From Synechococcus sp. AG-679-A04 (GTDB lineage: Bacteria > Cyanobacteriota > Cyanobacteriia > PCC-6307 > Cyanobiaceae): 64,000 nt of DNA. The notes beneath the pieces were generated by a model. The model was not told the DNA's origin. It was given only the letters and a program-made list of their open reading frames with translations, and made no database searches. This document shows, piece by piece, positions 19,430 through 29,731 of this stretch. A program made the position numbers and the translations under genes. Location: contig QCUI01000001.1 in the NCBI GenBank assembly GCA_003210775.1, positions 1 through 64,000 on the forward strand. Direction: 5' to 3'. The number at the start of each line of letters is the position of its first letter. The first letter of the stretch is position 1.

Positions 19430-20635
19430 ATGCAATTCCAGGACCTTGACACCGACCGAAAGAACAGCAGTGCGCCGGTCAAACGAAGGGTTCAGGTTCT
19501 GATCGTGGGTCTCGGCCCTGCAGGCACAGCCTGTGGCATGGGTTTGGCGAATAGTGGTCTTGATGTACTAGCAATTGATCGTGCCCACTTCCCAAGAGAC
19601 AAGATCTGCGGTGATGCACTGACAGGCGATGCGCTCCGTTTCCTGAGAGAGAACAACATCCCCTCCAAGATCATCCAGAGATCTGTCAGCGAAACAATCA
19701 AACCCAGCTATGCGGAGCTGACGCACACCCTCGCCGAAGCTAATGGCTACTCACTTCAGGGCACTGCCCTGCGCACGAGGGAAGCGTCCTTTCACAGCAT
19801 TCGCCGCATCGACCTCGACAACTGGCTGGTTGAGTGCTGCGCGAAAGCAGGATTGCCCATGGAATTCGGTTGGCAGATGCAAACGCTCCAGCGTCTGTCA
19901 GCTTCTGATCCCTGGTGTGTTGCAGGCACAATTCGCAGTCGCAATGGTCAAGTGCAGGAGCGATTCGAAGTCACCGCCGAGGTGGTGGTTGGGTGTGACG
20001 GTGTGTCCTCAGTCGTGCAGAACCTGACGCGTGAACAACACGCTGCGCGACCGATTGCATTGGCGAGCCGAAGATATTCCAGGCGCGATGAGGTTGACAC
20101 TCCGGACGTTTCATTGATGGATTATCAGTGGCCTCGCAACCCCTCCTACGCGTGGCGGTTTTCAGTGACTGGCGGAACCAACGCTGGCATTTACTGGTGT
20201 CATCACCGCAACATTCCACCACTCAGCGGTCGCGATCTCCTGGCGATCACCCGTCGGCATGCTCCCAGAGGTGGCGCGATCAGAACCTGGGGAATTCCGG
20301 TGTTGACAGACGATCCGCTGCCCCAATCACCGTCGGGGATTTTGCTCACGGGAGATGCGGCATCACTGGTGGATCCCATGATCGGGCATGGGATCGACCG
20401 CGCCATTCACAGTGGAGAGCTGGCAGGCCAGATCCTGAGCAAAGGATTTCAAACCGGCTGCACTGTTGAAACGATCACACACATCTATGAGAACAACCTT
20501 GAAAGTCGCCGGGTTGAATGGCAGAGAAGTTTTAAGGAAATGGACAACATGCTCGGGGGAATCGATCGCACCGCCGAGCAGTTCACTAAAAGTCTGCTCA
20601 GATCAGTGATGTTGCGTTCAACAACCCAGCCCTGA
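19430..20635 (+). CDS. Geranylgeranyl-reductase-like FAD-dependent oxidoreductase
   Basis: '[21 protein letters not shown]', '[16 protein letters not shown]', '[29 protein letters not shown]'. Confidence 0.85.
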   Translation: MQFQDLDTDRKNSSAPVKRRVQVLIVGLGPAGTACGMGLANSGLDVLAIDRAHFPRDKICGDALTGDALRFLRENNIPSKIIQRSVSETIKPSYAELTHTLAEANGYSLQGTALRTREASFHSIRRIDLDNWLVECCAKAGLPMEFGWQMQTLQRLSASDPWCVAGTIRSRNGQVQERFEVTAEVVVGCDGVSSVVQNLTREQHAARPIALASRRYSRRDEVDTPDVSLMDYQWPRNPSYAWRFSVTGGTNAGIYWCHHRNIPPLSGRDLLAITRRHAPRGGAIRTWGIPVLTDDPLPQSPSGILLTGDAASLVDPMIGHGIDRAIHSGELAGQILSKGFQTGCTVETITHIYENNLESRRVEWQRSFKEMDNMLGGIDRTAEQFTKSLLRSVMLRSTTQP

Positions 20636-20668
20636 ATTCTTCGAGTCCAATCTCACAGCACGACTGAA

Positions 20669-21451
20669 TCACATGCCATTGATGCAATACCCCGCGTCCA
20701 CATAGATGGTTTGGCCGGAGATACCACTGGACAGCTCACTGAGCAGGAATGCAGCAGTGTTGCCGACTTCCGTCTGTGTGACAGTGCGGCGCAGCGGGGC
20801 TTTCTCCTCCACGTTGTGGATCATGTCGAGGATGCCGCCGATGGCAGAGCTGGCCAGCGTGCGAATCGGGCCTGCACTAATGGCATTCACCCGAACCTGC
20901 TTATCGGGGCCTAGCTCCGCTGAGAGGTAGCGAACGGACGCTTCAAGAGCAGCCTTGGCAACACCCATCACGTTGTAGTTGGGAATAGCGCGTTCAGCGC
21001 CCAGGTAAGTCAGCGTGACTACCCCGGCTTTCTCACTGAACAACGGCTTGGCATGACGGCAAAGCGGCGCCAAGGAGTAGGCACTGATCTCGAGTGCACG
21101 GGCAAAACCCTCGGAGCTGGTAGCGCTGTAATCGCCGATCAACTCTTCCTTTCCCGCAAAAGCCAGGCAATGCACCAATCCATCGAGGACGCCCCACTTC
21201 TGCTTGATCTGTGCAAAAACCGTTTCCATCTGCGCGCCATCCTGAACATTCAGAGGCAGAAACAAAGAGGGTTCCAGCGGAGCGGTGAGCTCACGAACCT
21301 TGGTCTCAAAACGACCTTTGTCATCTGGGAGATAAGTGATGCCCAATTCAGCGCCCGCCGCTTTGAGCTGCTGAGCGATGCCCCAGGCAATCGATCGATT
21401 GTTGGCGATGCCGGTAACGAGGATCTTCTTGCCCGTGAGATCGAGAAGCAT
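20669..21451 (-). CDS. fabI: Enoyl-[acyl-carrier-protein] reductase
   Basis: 'MLLDLTGKKILVTGIANNRSIAWGIAQQL', 'YNVMGVAKAALEASVRYLS', 'SGISGQTIYVDAGYCINGM'. Confidence 0.97.
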   Translation of the reverse strand: MLLDLTGKKILVTGIANNRSIAWGIAQQLKAAGAELGITYLPDDKGRFETKVRELTAPLEPSLFLPLNVQDGAQMETVFAQIKQKWGVLDGLVHCLAFAGKEELIGDYSATSSEGFARALEISAYSLAPLCRHAKPLFSEKAGVVTLTYLGAERAIPNYNVMGVAKAALEASVRYLSAELGPDKQVRVNAISAGPIRTLASSAIGGILDMIHNVEEKAPLRRTVTQTEVGNTAAFLLSELSSGISGQTIYVDAGYCINGM

Positions 21452-21531
21452 CGGACCGGTGTTCGCTGAACTGTTGGGAGATTCTCCACCATCCCCGACC
21501 CGAACTCCCAGGAGTAGTCGCGTTTGAGCCC

Positions 21532-22512
21532 TTGGATCGACAGGATGGCTGCTCAAAAGTCCGCCGTTCGGTGCCCTCGCAGCCCAGCTCAACCTCTTTG
21601 TCATGGCCAGAACAGTCTGGAGATCTTCCAAGGGATCTTCCGGACCGCAGAGCCCTCGATCGCCTGCTGGGCGAACAGTTTCCTGAAGCCGGCGGCAGTC
21701 TCAGTCCACTGCGCGGAGGTCGTGCAGCCGCCGAAACAAAATTGGCTCGTCTCGACCCGCGGCGCTACACAAAAAGCCGCAATCACCTCAAAGGCGCAGT
21801 CACCGGATTGTCGCCCTACATCCGCCACGGTGTGCTCAGCCTCGCTGAGGTCCGTGATGCCGTGTTTCAGCGCATTCGCAGTCGTGACGAGGGAATCAAA
21901 CTGATCAATGAGCTGGGATGGCGCGACTTCTGGCAGCGCATGTGGCGAGATCTTGGTGATGGCATCCACGACAGCCAGGAAGAGCTGAAGACCGGACACG
22001 ACCCTGCTTCTTACGCCCGAGAGCTACCTGAAGACATCCGCACAGGACGAACAGGTCTGGCCTGCATGGATGAATTTCAAAGCAAGCTCACCACCCATGG
22101 CTGGCTGCACAATCACGCCCGGATGTGGATGGCGGCTTATGTGGTGCATTGGCGAAAAGTGCACTGGAAAGCGGGGGCAGACTGGTTTCTGGAGCATCTC
22201 CTGGATGGAGATCCCTCCAGCAACCACCTGAGTTGGCAGTGGGTCGCCAGCAGCTTCAGCCACAAGCCTTACTTTTTCAACAAAGGCAATTTGGAGCGGT
22301 TCAGCGATGGACAGTTCTGCAGAAGTTGTTCCAGCAGTGAGCGCTGTCCTTTCGAGGGCAGTTACGAACAGCTGGAAAATCAGCTGTTCGCCAATCAGGG
22401 CTCCATTCGCGATGTACCGACCAGACGCAGCCGCAACCACCAGCAACGCTCAGGCCGACAGCAGAGCCTGAAGGGAAGCGGCCAAGCGGCCATGGCCCGA
22501 CCGAAGCGATAA
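21532..22512 (+). CDS. FAD-binding domain of photolyase/cryptochrome family, lacking the N-terminal alpha/beta domain
   Basis: 'YTKSRNHLKGAVTGLSPYIRHGVLSLAEV', 'ELGWRDFWQRMW', 'RTGLACMDEFQSKLTTHGWLHNHARMWMA', 'SSNHLSWQWVASSFSHKPYFFNKGNLERFS'; start uncertain. Confidence 0.88.
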   Translation: MDRQDGCSKVRRSVPSQPSSTSLSWPEQSGDLPRDLPDRRALDRLLGEQFPEAGGSLSPLRGGRAAAETKLARLDPRRYTKSRNHLKGAVTGLSPYIRHGVLSLAEVRDAVFQRIRSRDEGIKLINELGWRDFWQRMWRDLGDGIHDSQEELKTGHDPASYARELPEDIRTGRTGLACMDEFQSKLTTHGWLHNHARMWMAAYVVHWRKVHWKAGADWFLEHLLDGDPSSNHLSWQWVASSFSHKPYFFNKGNLERFSDGQFCRSCSSSERCPFEGSYEQLENQLFANQGSIRDVPTRRSRNHQQRSGRQQSLKGSGQAAMARPKR

Positions 22513-22515
22513 GCC

Positions 22516-22944
22516 ATGTCTTTTCAACGACCTGTCATCTGGGTGCACGAGGAAGCACTCGGTTCCAGCAACCCAGCGCTGCTTGAACGGCCGAATAGCC
22601 CAGCCCTCTTTGTTTTTGATACCCGCTGGATCCAGGAAGCCCGTATCAGCCGCAAGCGGCTTGGCTTCCTATACGAAAGCGCCCTGGATCTGCCGATCAC
22701 CCTGCGCAAGGGCGATGTGGTCAAGGAAGTGATTGCCTTTGCTGAACGACACAACGCGGATGGCATCTTGAGCAGCCTGCCCGTCGACCCTCGCCTGGAA
22801 CGCATCGCAGCCTCCATCGAAGAGCACTGCCCACTGGAACTGCTTGAACCAGAACCGTTCGTGTCCATGCCGCGACCACCGCGGCTTGGACGTTTCAGTC
22901 GCTACTGGCGAGAAGCCGAGCCAGTGGTCTGGGGAGGCTTCTGA
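22516..22944 (+). CDS. Stand-alone photolyase/cryptochrome alpha/beta-domain-like protein
   Basis: 'ALFVFDTRWIQEARISRKRLGFLYESALDLPITLRKGDVVKEVIAFAERHNADGILSSLPVDPRLERIAASIEE' has the layout of a photolyase N-terminal domain; begins 4 bp after the upstream stop. Confidence 0.7.
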   Translation: MSFQRPVIWVHEEALGSSNPALLERPNSPALFVFDTRWIQEARISRKRLGFLYESALDLPITLRKGDVVKEVIAFAERHNADGILSSLPVDPRLERIAASIEEHCPLELLEPEPFVSMPRPPRLGRFSRYWREAEPVVWGGF

Positions 22945-23459
22945 GCGTCACCCATCAGATCGTCCTCAAGCCGCTTTTCTTTGGCGGGATCCCTCAGTAG
23001 ATCCCGCCGTTCATAAGCCGGCAGCTGTACTGGCATGAGTTCCGAGGCCTCGGTGGGCGGGGGCGTCCACTGCCAGCGGGCCTGGGGAGCCCGCTGCTGG
23101 CAAAGGGCCTTCAACTCGGTCTGCAAAGCGCGGCGCACATCTCTGCGACGCACAGCAGCGAAGAATTCCTCTCGCGGCGCCAGCCCTGCGCTAAAGGGCG
23201 CTGTGCCATTGCCATTGAAGAGACGTGCCGCATCGGGAAACCAGCGAGGTTTGCACTCCCCTGGATCGTCAGTGTCAGTTTCAAGAAACAAATGGAGACC
23301 AAAGCCATCGGGCTGACTCACAACCGCAAGCCCGTCATGGGGCATACGCCGCTGCAGCGGAAACACTTTCCAGCTGGAAGCTTGCGGTGCCGAACAGGCT
23401 CCGAGCATCAGAGCAAGCGTGATAACTGGGATCCGACCTGCCTGGGCACGCCTGAGCAC
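22902..23459 (-). CDS. Hypothetical lipoprotein-like protein
   Basis: 'ITLALMLGACSAP' lipobox-like signal; convergent overlap with the preceding gene. Confidence 0.65.
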   Translation of the reverse strand: MLRRAQAGRIPVITLALMLGACSAPQASSWKVFPLQRRMPHDGLAVVSQPDGFGLHLFLETDTDDPGECKPRWFPDAARLFNGNGTAPFSAGLAPREEFFAAVRRRDVRRALQTELKALCQQRAPQARWQWTPPPTEASELMPVQLPAYERRDLLRDPAKEKRLEDDLMGDAQKPPQTTGSASRQ

Positions 23460-23531
23460 GCGTTCACTGCACCGGAGGGCCGGATTCTGAACCAGGATGA
23501 AACCTGACGCACCATTTATTGCTCGTTCGCC

Positions 23532-24149
23532 ATGGCTCTCACTCCCTCGACCATGCTGCCGCTCGGCGAAGTGCTGCCTGCCTTCCAGTTGCCCGTGGTG
23601 AGCGGAAGCTTGATCGGTGCCGCTGCCTCAGCAACTCTCAGCAACAGCGAGCTGCCTGCACAACCGCTGCTGGTGATGCTGATCTGCGCGCACTGCCCGT
23701 TTGTGAAGCATGTGGAACCCGAACTGAGCAGGATTGCTGAGCATTACGGCCCAGAGGTCACCCTGCTGGCCGTCTCCAGCAACAGCCTCATCACCCATCC
23801 ACAGGATGGTCCCGAAGGCCTTCGTCATCAGGCGGAGCAGCGAGAGTGGAGGTTCCCCTATTTACTGGATGAGCAGCAGAACCTGGCCAAAGCACTCAAG
23901 GGTGCCTGCACTCCGGAGTTCTATCTCTTCAGTCCAGATCATGCGGGTCTACAGACCCTGCGTTATCGCGGTCAGCTCGACGGCAGCCGCCCGGGGAACG
24001 ACGTTCAACTGGATGGTCGCGATCTGCGCAAGGCACTGGATGCGGTCCTGAATGGCCAACCTGTCAGCAAGGAACAGCAACCATCCGTCGGCTGCAACAT
24101 CAAGTGGCATCCCGGACAGGAGCCACCGTGGTTCAGGGCACCGGCTTAA
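23532..24149 (+). CDS. Thioredoxin-like / AhpC-TSA-type protein
   Basis: 'LLVMLICAHCPFVKHVEPELSRIAEHYG', 'FPYLLDEQQNLAKALKGACTPEFYLFS'. Confidence 0.85.
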   Translation: MALTPSTMLPLGEVLPAFQLPVVSGSLIGAAASATLSNSELPAQPLLVMLICAHCPFVKHVEPELSRIAEHYGPEVTLLAVSSNSLITHPQDGPEGLRHQAEQREWRFPYLLDEQQNLAKALKGACTPEFYLFSPDHAGLQTLRYRGQLDGSRPGNDVQLDGRDLRKALDAVLNGQPVSKEQQPSVGCNIKWHPGQEPPWFRAPA

Positions 24150-24150
24150 G

Positions 24151-25371
24151 GTGCCTCCCATGCAGGTGCCTCCCTTCAGCCTCAGTCAGCAGCTCGCCGA
24201 CCTGGGGCAAGAACTCGATGAAGCCGCGCTGCGTGTGTTGCGCAGCGGGCAGTACATCGGTGGCACCGAAATCAAGACGTTTGAAACAGCTTTCGCAGCG
24301 GCTGTCGGGACTGCCCACGCAGTGGGCTGCAACAGCGGCACTGATGCCCTGATCCTGGCGTTGAGAGCGCTCGGAATCGGGGTCGGTGATGAAGTCATCA
24401 CAGCCTCCTTCAGCTTCTTTGCCACAGCCGAAGCGATTAGCGCTGTGGGTGCGACACCCGTGTTCGTGGATGTCGATCCACTCACCTACCTGATCGACCT
24501 CGATCAAATCACTGCGGCGATTACTGCGGCGACAAAAGCCCTAATCCCGGTGCATTTGTTCGGTCGGCCTGTCGACATGACGCGGTTGATGGCGATCGCC
24601 AAGGACCACAATCTGCGCGTGATTGAGGACTGTGCTCAAGCCACAGGAGCGAGCTGGAACGGGCGACCGGTGGGCAGCTGGGGCGATACGGGCTGCTTCA
24701 GCTTTTTTCCTACCAAAAACCTTGGAGCGGCAGGTGATGCCGGAGCCATCACCTGCCACGACGCAGAGCTTGCTCAGCGCATGCGTGAACTGGCTGTACA
24801 CGGCATGCCCCGCCGCTACCTGCACACGGAGCTTGGCTACAACAGCCGGCTCGATGCGATGCAGGCCGCTGTACTCAACGTGAAACTGCCCCGACTCAAC
24901 CAGTGGGTTAACCGGCGCCGGCAGATCGCCCAGCGTTACCGCGAAGCTCTCCAGGATGTACCAGGCCTGCTTCTCCCCGATGCGTCCACTGGCAACGACC
25001 ATGGCTGGAATCAATTTGTCGTGCGTGTCACGGTCTGCCCAACTGAGGTCTCCTCCAATGCCAGCCATCGCCCCAGTGAGTTCGGACTACCGAGCAGTCA
25101 TTGCCGTGATTGGCTGAAACAGAGCCTTCAGGAGCAGGGAGTGAGCACGATCATTTATTACCCCATTCCCATTCATTGCCAACCGGCTTACGCCGATCAG
25201 CACCAAAGCACCCGCCTACCTGTAACCGAGCAGTTGTGCAGCGAAGTGCTGAGTTTGCCGATCTTCCCCGAGCTCTCCAACGAACAGCAAGAACAGGTGA
25301 TTTCTGTGCTTCGCTCGCTACTCATCCAAACTGCCCCATTGGACTCGCAAACCTGCAGCGTGGCCGCCTGA
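24151..25371 (+). CDS. DegT/DnrJ/EryC1/StrS family aminotransferase (start GTG 24151 or ATG 24160)
   Basis: 'GTAHAVGCNSGTDALILALRALGIGVGDEVIT', 'FSFFPTKNLGAAGDAGAI' PLP-Lys motif. Confidence 0.93.
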   Translation: MPPMQVPPFSLSQQLADLGQELDEAALRVLRSGQYIGGTEIKTFETAFAAAVGTAHAVGCNSGTDALILALRALGIGVGDEVITASFSFFATAEAISAVGATPVFVDVDPLTYLIDLDQITAAITAATKALIPVHLFGRPVDMTRLMAIAKDHNLRVIEDCAQATGASWNGRPVGSWGDTGCFSFFPTKNLGAAGDAGAITCHDAELAQRMRELAVHGMPRRYLHTELGYNSRLDAMQAAVLNVKLPRLNQWVNRRRQIAQRYREALQDVPGLLLPDASTGNDHGWNQFVVRVTVCPTEVSSNASHRPSEFGLPSSHCRDWLKQSLQEQGVSTIIYYPIPIHCQPAYADQHQSTRLPVTEQLCSEVLSLPIFPELSNEQQEQVISVLRSLLIQTAPLDSQTCSVAA

Positions 25372-25373
25372 GC

Positions 25374-26851
25374 TCAGGATCTGATCGTGGCGTACAGCGC
25401 CTTGAAGTGGGCCTGCTGTTGCTTGTGATCGATCAGAAGCTCGGGATATCCACGTCGCTCCAGTGCACCGATCTCACCACTGATTAAATCCTTGGTGTTC
25501 ACATGGCGAAGCTCCGGCAACCAGTAACGGATGTAATCAGCTTCGGCGTCGAACTTTGATGCCTGCGTCGCCGGATTGAAAATTCGCAAGGGCTTGGGAT
25601 CCATCCCGCTACTGGCACTCCACTGCCAGCCACCGTTGTTGGCCGCAAGGTCGCCATCCACCTCCAGCTCCATGAACGCCCGCTCGCCCCAGCGCCAATC
25701 GCAGACCAGGTCTTTAACCAGAAAAGAAGCGACGATCATGCGACAGCGGTTGTGCATCCAACCGCTCTGATTGAGCTGACGCATCGCTGCATCGATGATC
25801 GGCATCCCCGTTTGGCCCTCTCTCCAGAAGCCAAACCACTGTTCGTTGTTCTCCCAGGGGAAGCGTCGCCACTGCTCGCGGTAGGGACCATCCGCCAATT
25901 CGGGAAAATGGAACAAGGCCTGCTGGTAAAACTCACGCCAGCCCAACTCCTGCTCCCACACCGTGATCGCATGCTGCTGTTCATCGCTGCGCACGATCTC
26001 TTTGGCGCTCTGAGCAGCACACCAGGCCTGTCTGGGGCTGACCGTGCCAACACTCAGAGCCGCACTCAACGCTGAGGTCCCCTGCTGCCCAGGAAAATTA
26101 CGGTCCGGCTCGTAGCCAAGCAGGGGGCCGTCAGCGAACGTCGCCAACTGGTCCGCTGCTGCGATTTCTCCAGGGCGGCATGGGCACACGTCAGTCCCTG
26201 CGAAGCCATGGCTGCTGTGCAGACGGTCAAGCTCGGACTGTCCCTGGGAACAAAGCCGACCAAGATCGCCTTCTGCAGAGCTGATCTGCTGAAGCTGGGA
26301 CTGCGTCAGATCCTGCAGGCCTTGCGGAGCTTCTGTGGTGCTTGGGCCAAGGCGCTCGACCTGACCACGCCAATTGCGCAGGAAAGGCCCATACACCCGA
26401 TAAGGGTCACCACCACCGGTTTTGAGTGACTCCGGCGCCACCAGCAGCTGGTCCCAGTCAACCAGCAGCTTGCGCCCATCGGTCTGCAAGGCCTTGGCCA
26501 CCTGACGATCACGCTCACGGGCATAGGGCTCTACATCGCGACTCCAAACCACAGTGGGCGCGTTCAAAAGATCTGCCAGCTGCGGCAGCAGTTGAACCGG
26601 GTCACCGGCCAACACCAACAGGCGACTACCGGCCTGGCGCCAGCGCTGTTGCAGTTCGACCAGGCTCTCCACCAGAAACCACAACCGGGCTGGTGCCATC
26701 GGCGGCAGCTGGGGTGGCGGAGTGATCAGAGCCGAATCGAGCACATAAACGCCGGTCACAGCCGGGCCTAGTGATACGGCCGCCTGAAGACCTGAGTTGT
26801 CCGCCAAGCGCAGATCGCGGCGGTGCCAGAACAGCGTGCGAGGGGTACTCA
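25374..26851 (-). CDS. phr: Deoxyribodipyrimidine photolyase, full length
   Basis: 'LFWHRRDLRLADNSGL', 'TGMPIIDAAMRQLNQSGWMHNRCRMIVASFLVKDL', 'NNGGWQWSASSGMDPKPLRIFNP'. Confidence 0.95.
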
Positions 26852-26866
26852 TCCTTGGTTGCGAAT

Positions 26867-27427
26867 TCAAAAACCGAGCAATTGCTTGGCCCGATACCAA
26901 GCGGTGACGCTCTTGCCATCGAGCCACTCTTCGCCAGAGCTCAGGCGAGCATCCAGTTCGGCAGGATTCATCTGCAGGACCTCCAGATCCTCATCGTCGT
27001 CACCCGCGGGGGGATTCTCCAGCGCTGTGAGATCCCTGGCCAAGAAGCAATGAATGACCTCATCGGAGTACCCCGGGCAGGGCAGCATTGGACCGAGGGC
27101 ATCCCAGCGAGCGGCGCTGTAGCCCGCTTCTTCCCCGAGCTCCCGCTTCATCGACTCGAGAGGATCTTCTCCGTCCTCCAGCGTGCCGGCCGGGAACTCC
27201 AGCAACCTGGCCTGAACAGCGAAGCGGTACTGACGCAGCACCACCACCTGACCCTCACTCGTGATCGGCACAGCAAGAGATGCACCGGGATGCCGGATGA
27301 TCCCAAAGCTGCCCTCCACTCCCATCGGCAACCTGATGCGGTTGCGTTCGAAGCGCACCTTGCGCGCATCCAGGGCATCGATGGTCTCCAGTAGCTCGTA
27401 AGGCTCTGGAGCCGGCAGCGGGGCCAT
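26867..27427 (-). CDS. NUDIX hydrolase (ADP-ribose pyrophosphatase-like)
   Basis: NUDIX box 'GTLEDGEDPLESMKRELGEEAGY'. Confidence 0.92.
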   Translation of the reverse strand: MAPLPAPEPYELLETIDALDARKVRFERNRIRLPMGVEGSFGIIRHPGASLAVPITSEGQVVVLRQYRFAVQARLLEFPAGTLEDGEDPLESMKRELGEEAGYSAARWDALGPMLPCPGYSDEVIHCFLARDLTALENPPAGDDDEDLEVLQMNPAELDARLSSGEEWLDGKSVTAWYRAKQLLGF

Positions 27428-27441
27428 GGCTTCTCAGGTCG

Positions 27442-29199
27442 TTGGGCACCAGCATGGCGGTTGAGCGTCAGGATCGACGGACGACTTTTGCTTCGTTCCG
27501 CATCGCACTGACTGATCAAGCACGGCTGCAGCAGCTGCAGCTCCTGAAAGCTTTGGCGCAGGAAGCGGGATGGCGACATCTGATGTTGCAGTCCCTGTTG
27601 AGCGTGGTCAGCAGCCTGCTGGATATCGCTGGACTTGGGCTGGCCATCAGCCTCTTGCTGAACTCAGGGACAGAATCCGCTGCATCACCGACGCTGCTTA
27701 AAGGGCTGCCCTTGTCGTCCAGCCTGGCCCTGCTGGTGAGCCTGATCCTTGCTCGGGGTCTGATCCAGGCACGCGTGGCCATCAGAAGGGAATGGCTGCG
27801 TTCCGGTTTCACCGACCGGCTTCGGCAGCAGTTGCTACACGAGGTGTTCTCAGCCTCCTCCCGGCAGCTTGATCGGCTTGGCCGAGGTGATCTACTCGCG
27901 CTGCTGATGGCCGATATCACTCGCTCTGCCATGAGCCTGGATCAAGCCTTGCGCATGGTTCAGGCCTTGCTGGCGATGCTGATCTACCTCATCAGCGTGC
28001 TGTTCGTGGGGCGCACCGCAGCCTGGCCGCTGCTGCTGGCGCTGGCGGCAACCGCCGGCGCGGCCCTGGTGAAGCGATCCGGCAGTTGGGGACTAGGCAG
28101 GATCCAGAGCCGTCTGAATGCAGCCCTGCAACGCACCGTTGGGGATGGCCTACATGGACTCAAAGCCTTGCGTGCCGCTGCCGCTGAAGACTGGCTCCTA
28201 AACCGCTTTGCGCAGGAGACGGCCAAAGGCCGCTGGTTGCTGAAAGAACGCGTGCGCAGACGAGCGGGCTACAACGCCTGGCGCGACACGCTGGTGGTGG
28301 CCATTGCTGGCATCTGGATGCTGAGGCAGGGGGATGCGCTCACGGCTGAAGTGCTGGCCACAACACTGGTGCTGTCCTACCGAGCCGGCACATCCCTCAG
28401 TGCAGTGGTGCTAGCCCGACGCCTTTGCCTGGGAAATCTGCCTGGATATGAGGCTCTGCGTGAGCGTCGCCATCAACTGCGGTCCAATCCTGCACAGACC
28501 AGTGGCACTCCTCTAAGCGAACACTCTCTGCCAAGACTCGAACTGGAACGCTGGAGCCAGCTTCACTGGCAAAGCACAGACCTTGAAGCCCTTGAGCCGA
28601 CATCGATCAGTCTTCAACCGCAGCGCCTGGTCGTGATCACAGGGGCTTCAGGCTGTGGCAAAACCAAGCTTCTGGATCGATTCAGCGGACTTGGAGACGA
28701 AGAAAATAGCTGCTGGTCAATCCACTGCCATGAGCAGACGTTGCGGCTCTCTGGTCTGCCCGCTGCTCAGCAGCTGCGAGGTCTCATCGCCTGTGCACCA
28801 CAACATGCGGTGCTGTTGGAAGCAAGCCTGCGCGACAACCTGCTGCTTGGCGCTGATCTTCCAGACCAGATCATTGAGGAATGGCTGCATCGCTTAGGCC
28901 TCAGCCATCTGCTCGACCGGCAAGACGGGCTCCGTTCCCCCATGTCGCTCGCCCAGATGCCCTTCTCAGGTGGTGAACTGCATCGACTCGGCCTATTGCG
29001 TGCCTGGCTGCGCAGCCGACCGGTGGAAGTGCTGGATGAGCCCACAGCATTTCTCGATGCCAGCGCCAGCCAGATAGTGCGTGATGTAATCCATGAACGG
29101 TCGCGAGAGCGACTAGTGCTGATCAGCAGCCACGACCCGGCTCTGCTGAAGCAAGCCGATGTGGTGATCGAACTGACCTCTGCAGTGATCAAGATCTGA
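27442..29199 (+). CDS. ABC transporter, fused permease/ATPase
   Basis: TM N-terminal half; Walker A 'GASGCGKT', signature 'FSGGELHRLGLLRAWL', Walker B 'VEVLDEPTAFLD'. Confidence 0.9.
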   Translation: MGTSMAVERQDRRTTFASFRIALTDQARLQQLQLLKALAQEAGWRHLMLQSLLSVVSSLLDIAGLGLAISLLLNSGTESAASPTLLKGLPLSSSLALLVSLILARGLIQARVAIRREWLRSGFTDRLRQQLLHEVFSASSRQLDRLGRGDLLALLMADITRSAMSLDQALRMVQALLAMLIYLISVLFVGRTAAWPLLLALAATAGAALVKRSGSWGLGRIQSRLNAALQRTVGDGLHGLKALRAAAAEDWLLNRFAQETAKGRWLLKERVRRRAGYNAWRDTLVVAIAGIWMLRQGDALTAEVLATTLVLSYRAGTSLSAVVLARRLCLGNLPGYEALRERRHQLRSNPAQTSGTPLSEHSLPRLELERWSQLHWQSTDLEALEPTSISLQPQRLVVITGASGCGKTKLLDRFSGLGDEENSCWSIHCHEQTLRLSGLPAAQQLRGLIACAPQHAVLLEASLRDNLLLGADLPDQIIEEWLHRLGLSHLLDRQDGLRSPMSLAQMPFSGGELHRLGLLRAWLRSRPVEVLDEPTAFLDASASQIVRDVIHERSRERLVLISSHDPALLKQADVVIELTSAVIKI

Positions 29200-29200
29200 T

Positions 29201-29725
29201 TTAGGGACGCCAGTCAACTGATCGCTGCATGGCTGCCAACAGGGGCTCGAGAACAAATTGGCGCAGGTGTAGGCGGGGGTGAGGCAAGACCAGACGCGGA
29301 TGCTCGAGACGCCATTCCCCCCAAAAGAGAAGGTCCAAATCGAGACTGCGCGGACCCCATGGCAGCTCCTGGTCTCGATCACGGCCGAAACGTCGCTCAA
29401 GCTGATGCAGCTCCGTGAGCAACTCCAACGCCGCGGCCTCCGCGGCAGGGCGTTGCACCCCTTCGATGAGCACCACGGCATTGGAGTACAGCGGCTGACC
29501 TGCAGGCCCACCCACAGGAACCGTCTCAAACAGTGGCGACCAGGAGCATCGAAGCTGTCCCGCAGCAGCCATGGCCCAAGGGATTACAAGCTGCTCCAAT
29601 TGAGGACGCACCGTGATCAGCGTCTGACGAGGCGCACCCGCGGCACTAGGCAGGTTCGCCCCAAGGGCGATGGCAAGACAATGAGCCTGATCAGCGAGAC
29701 TGGCGCTCACGCGCAGGGCCGGCAA
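29201..29725 (-). CDS. folK: 2-amino-4-hydroxy-6-hydroxymethyldihydropteridine pyrophosphokinase
   Basis: '[17 protein letters not shown]', '[13 protein letters not shown]', '[18 protein letters not shown]'. Confidence 0.93.
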   Translation of the reverse strand: MPALRVSASLADQAHCLAIALGANLPSAAGAPRQTLITVRPQLEQLVIPWAMAAAGQLRCSWSPLFETVPVGGPAGQPLYSNAVVLIEGVQRPAAEAAALELLTELHQLERRFGRDRDQELPWGPRSLDLDLLFWGEWRLEHPRLVLPHPRLHLRQFVLEPLLAAMQRSVDWRP

Positions 29726-29731
29726 ACATTC

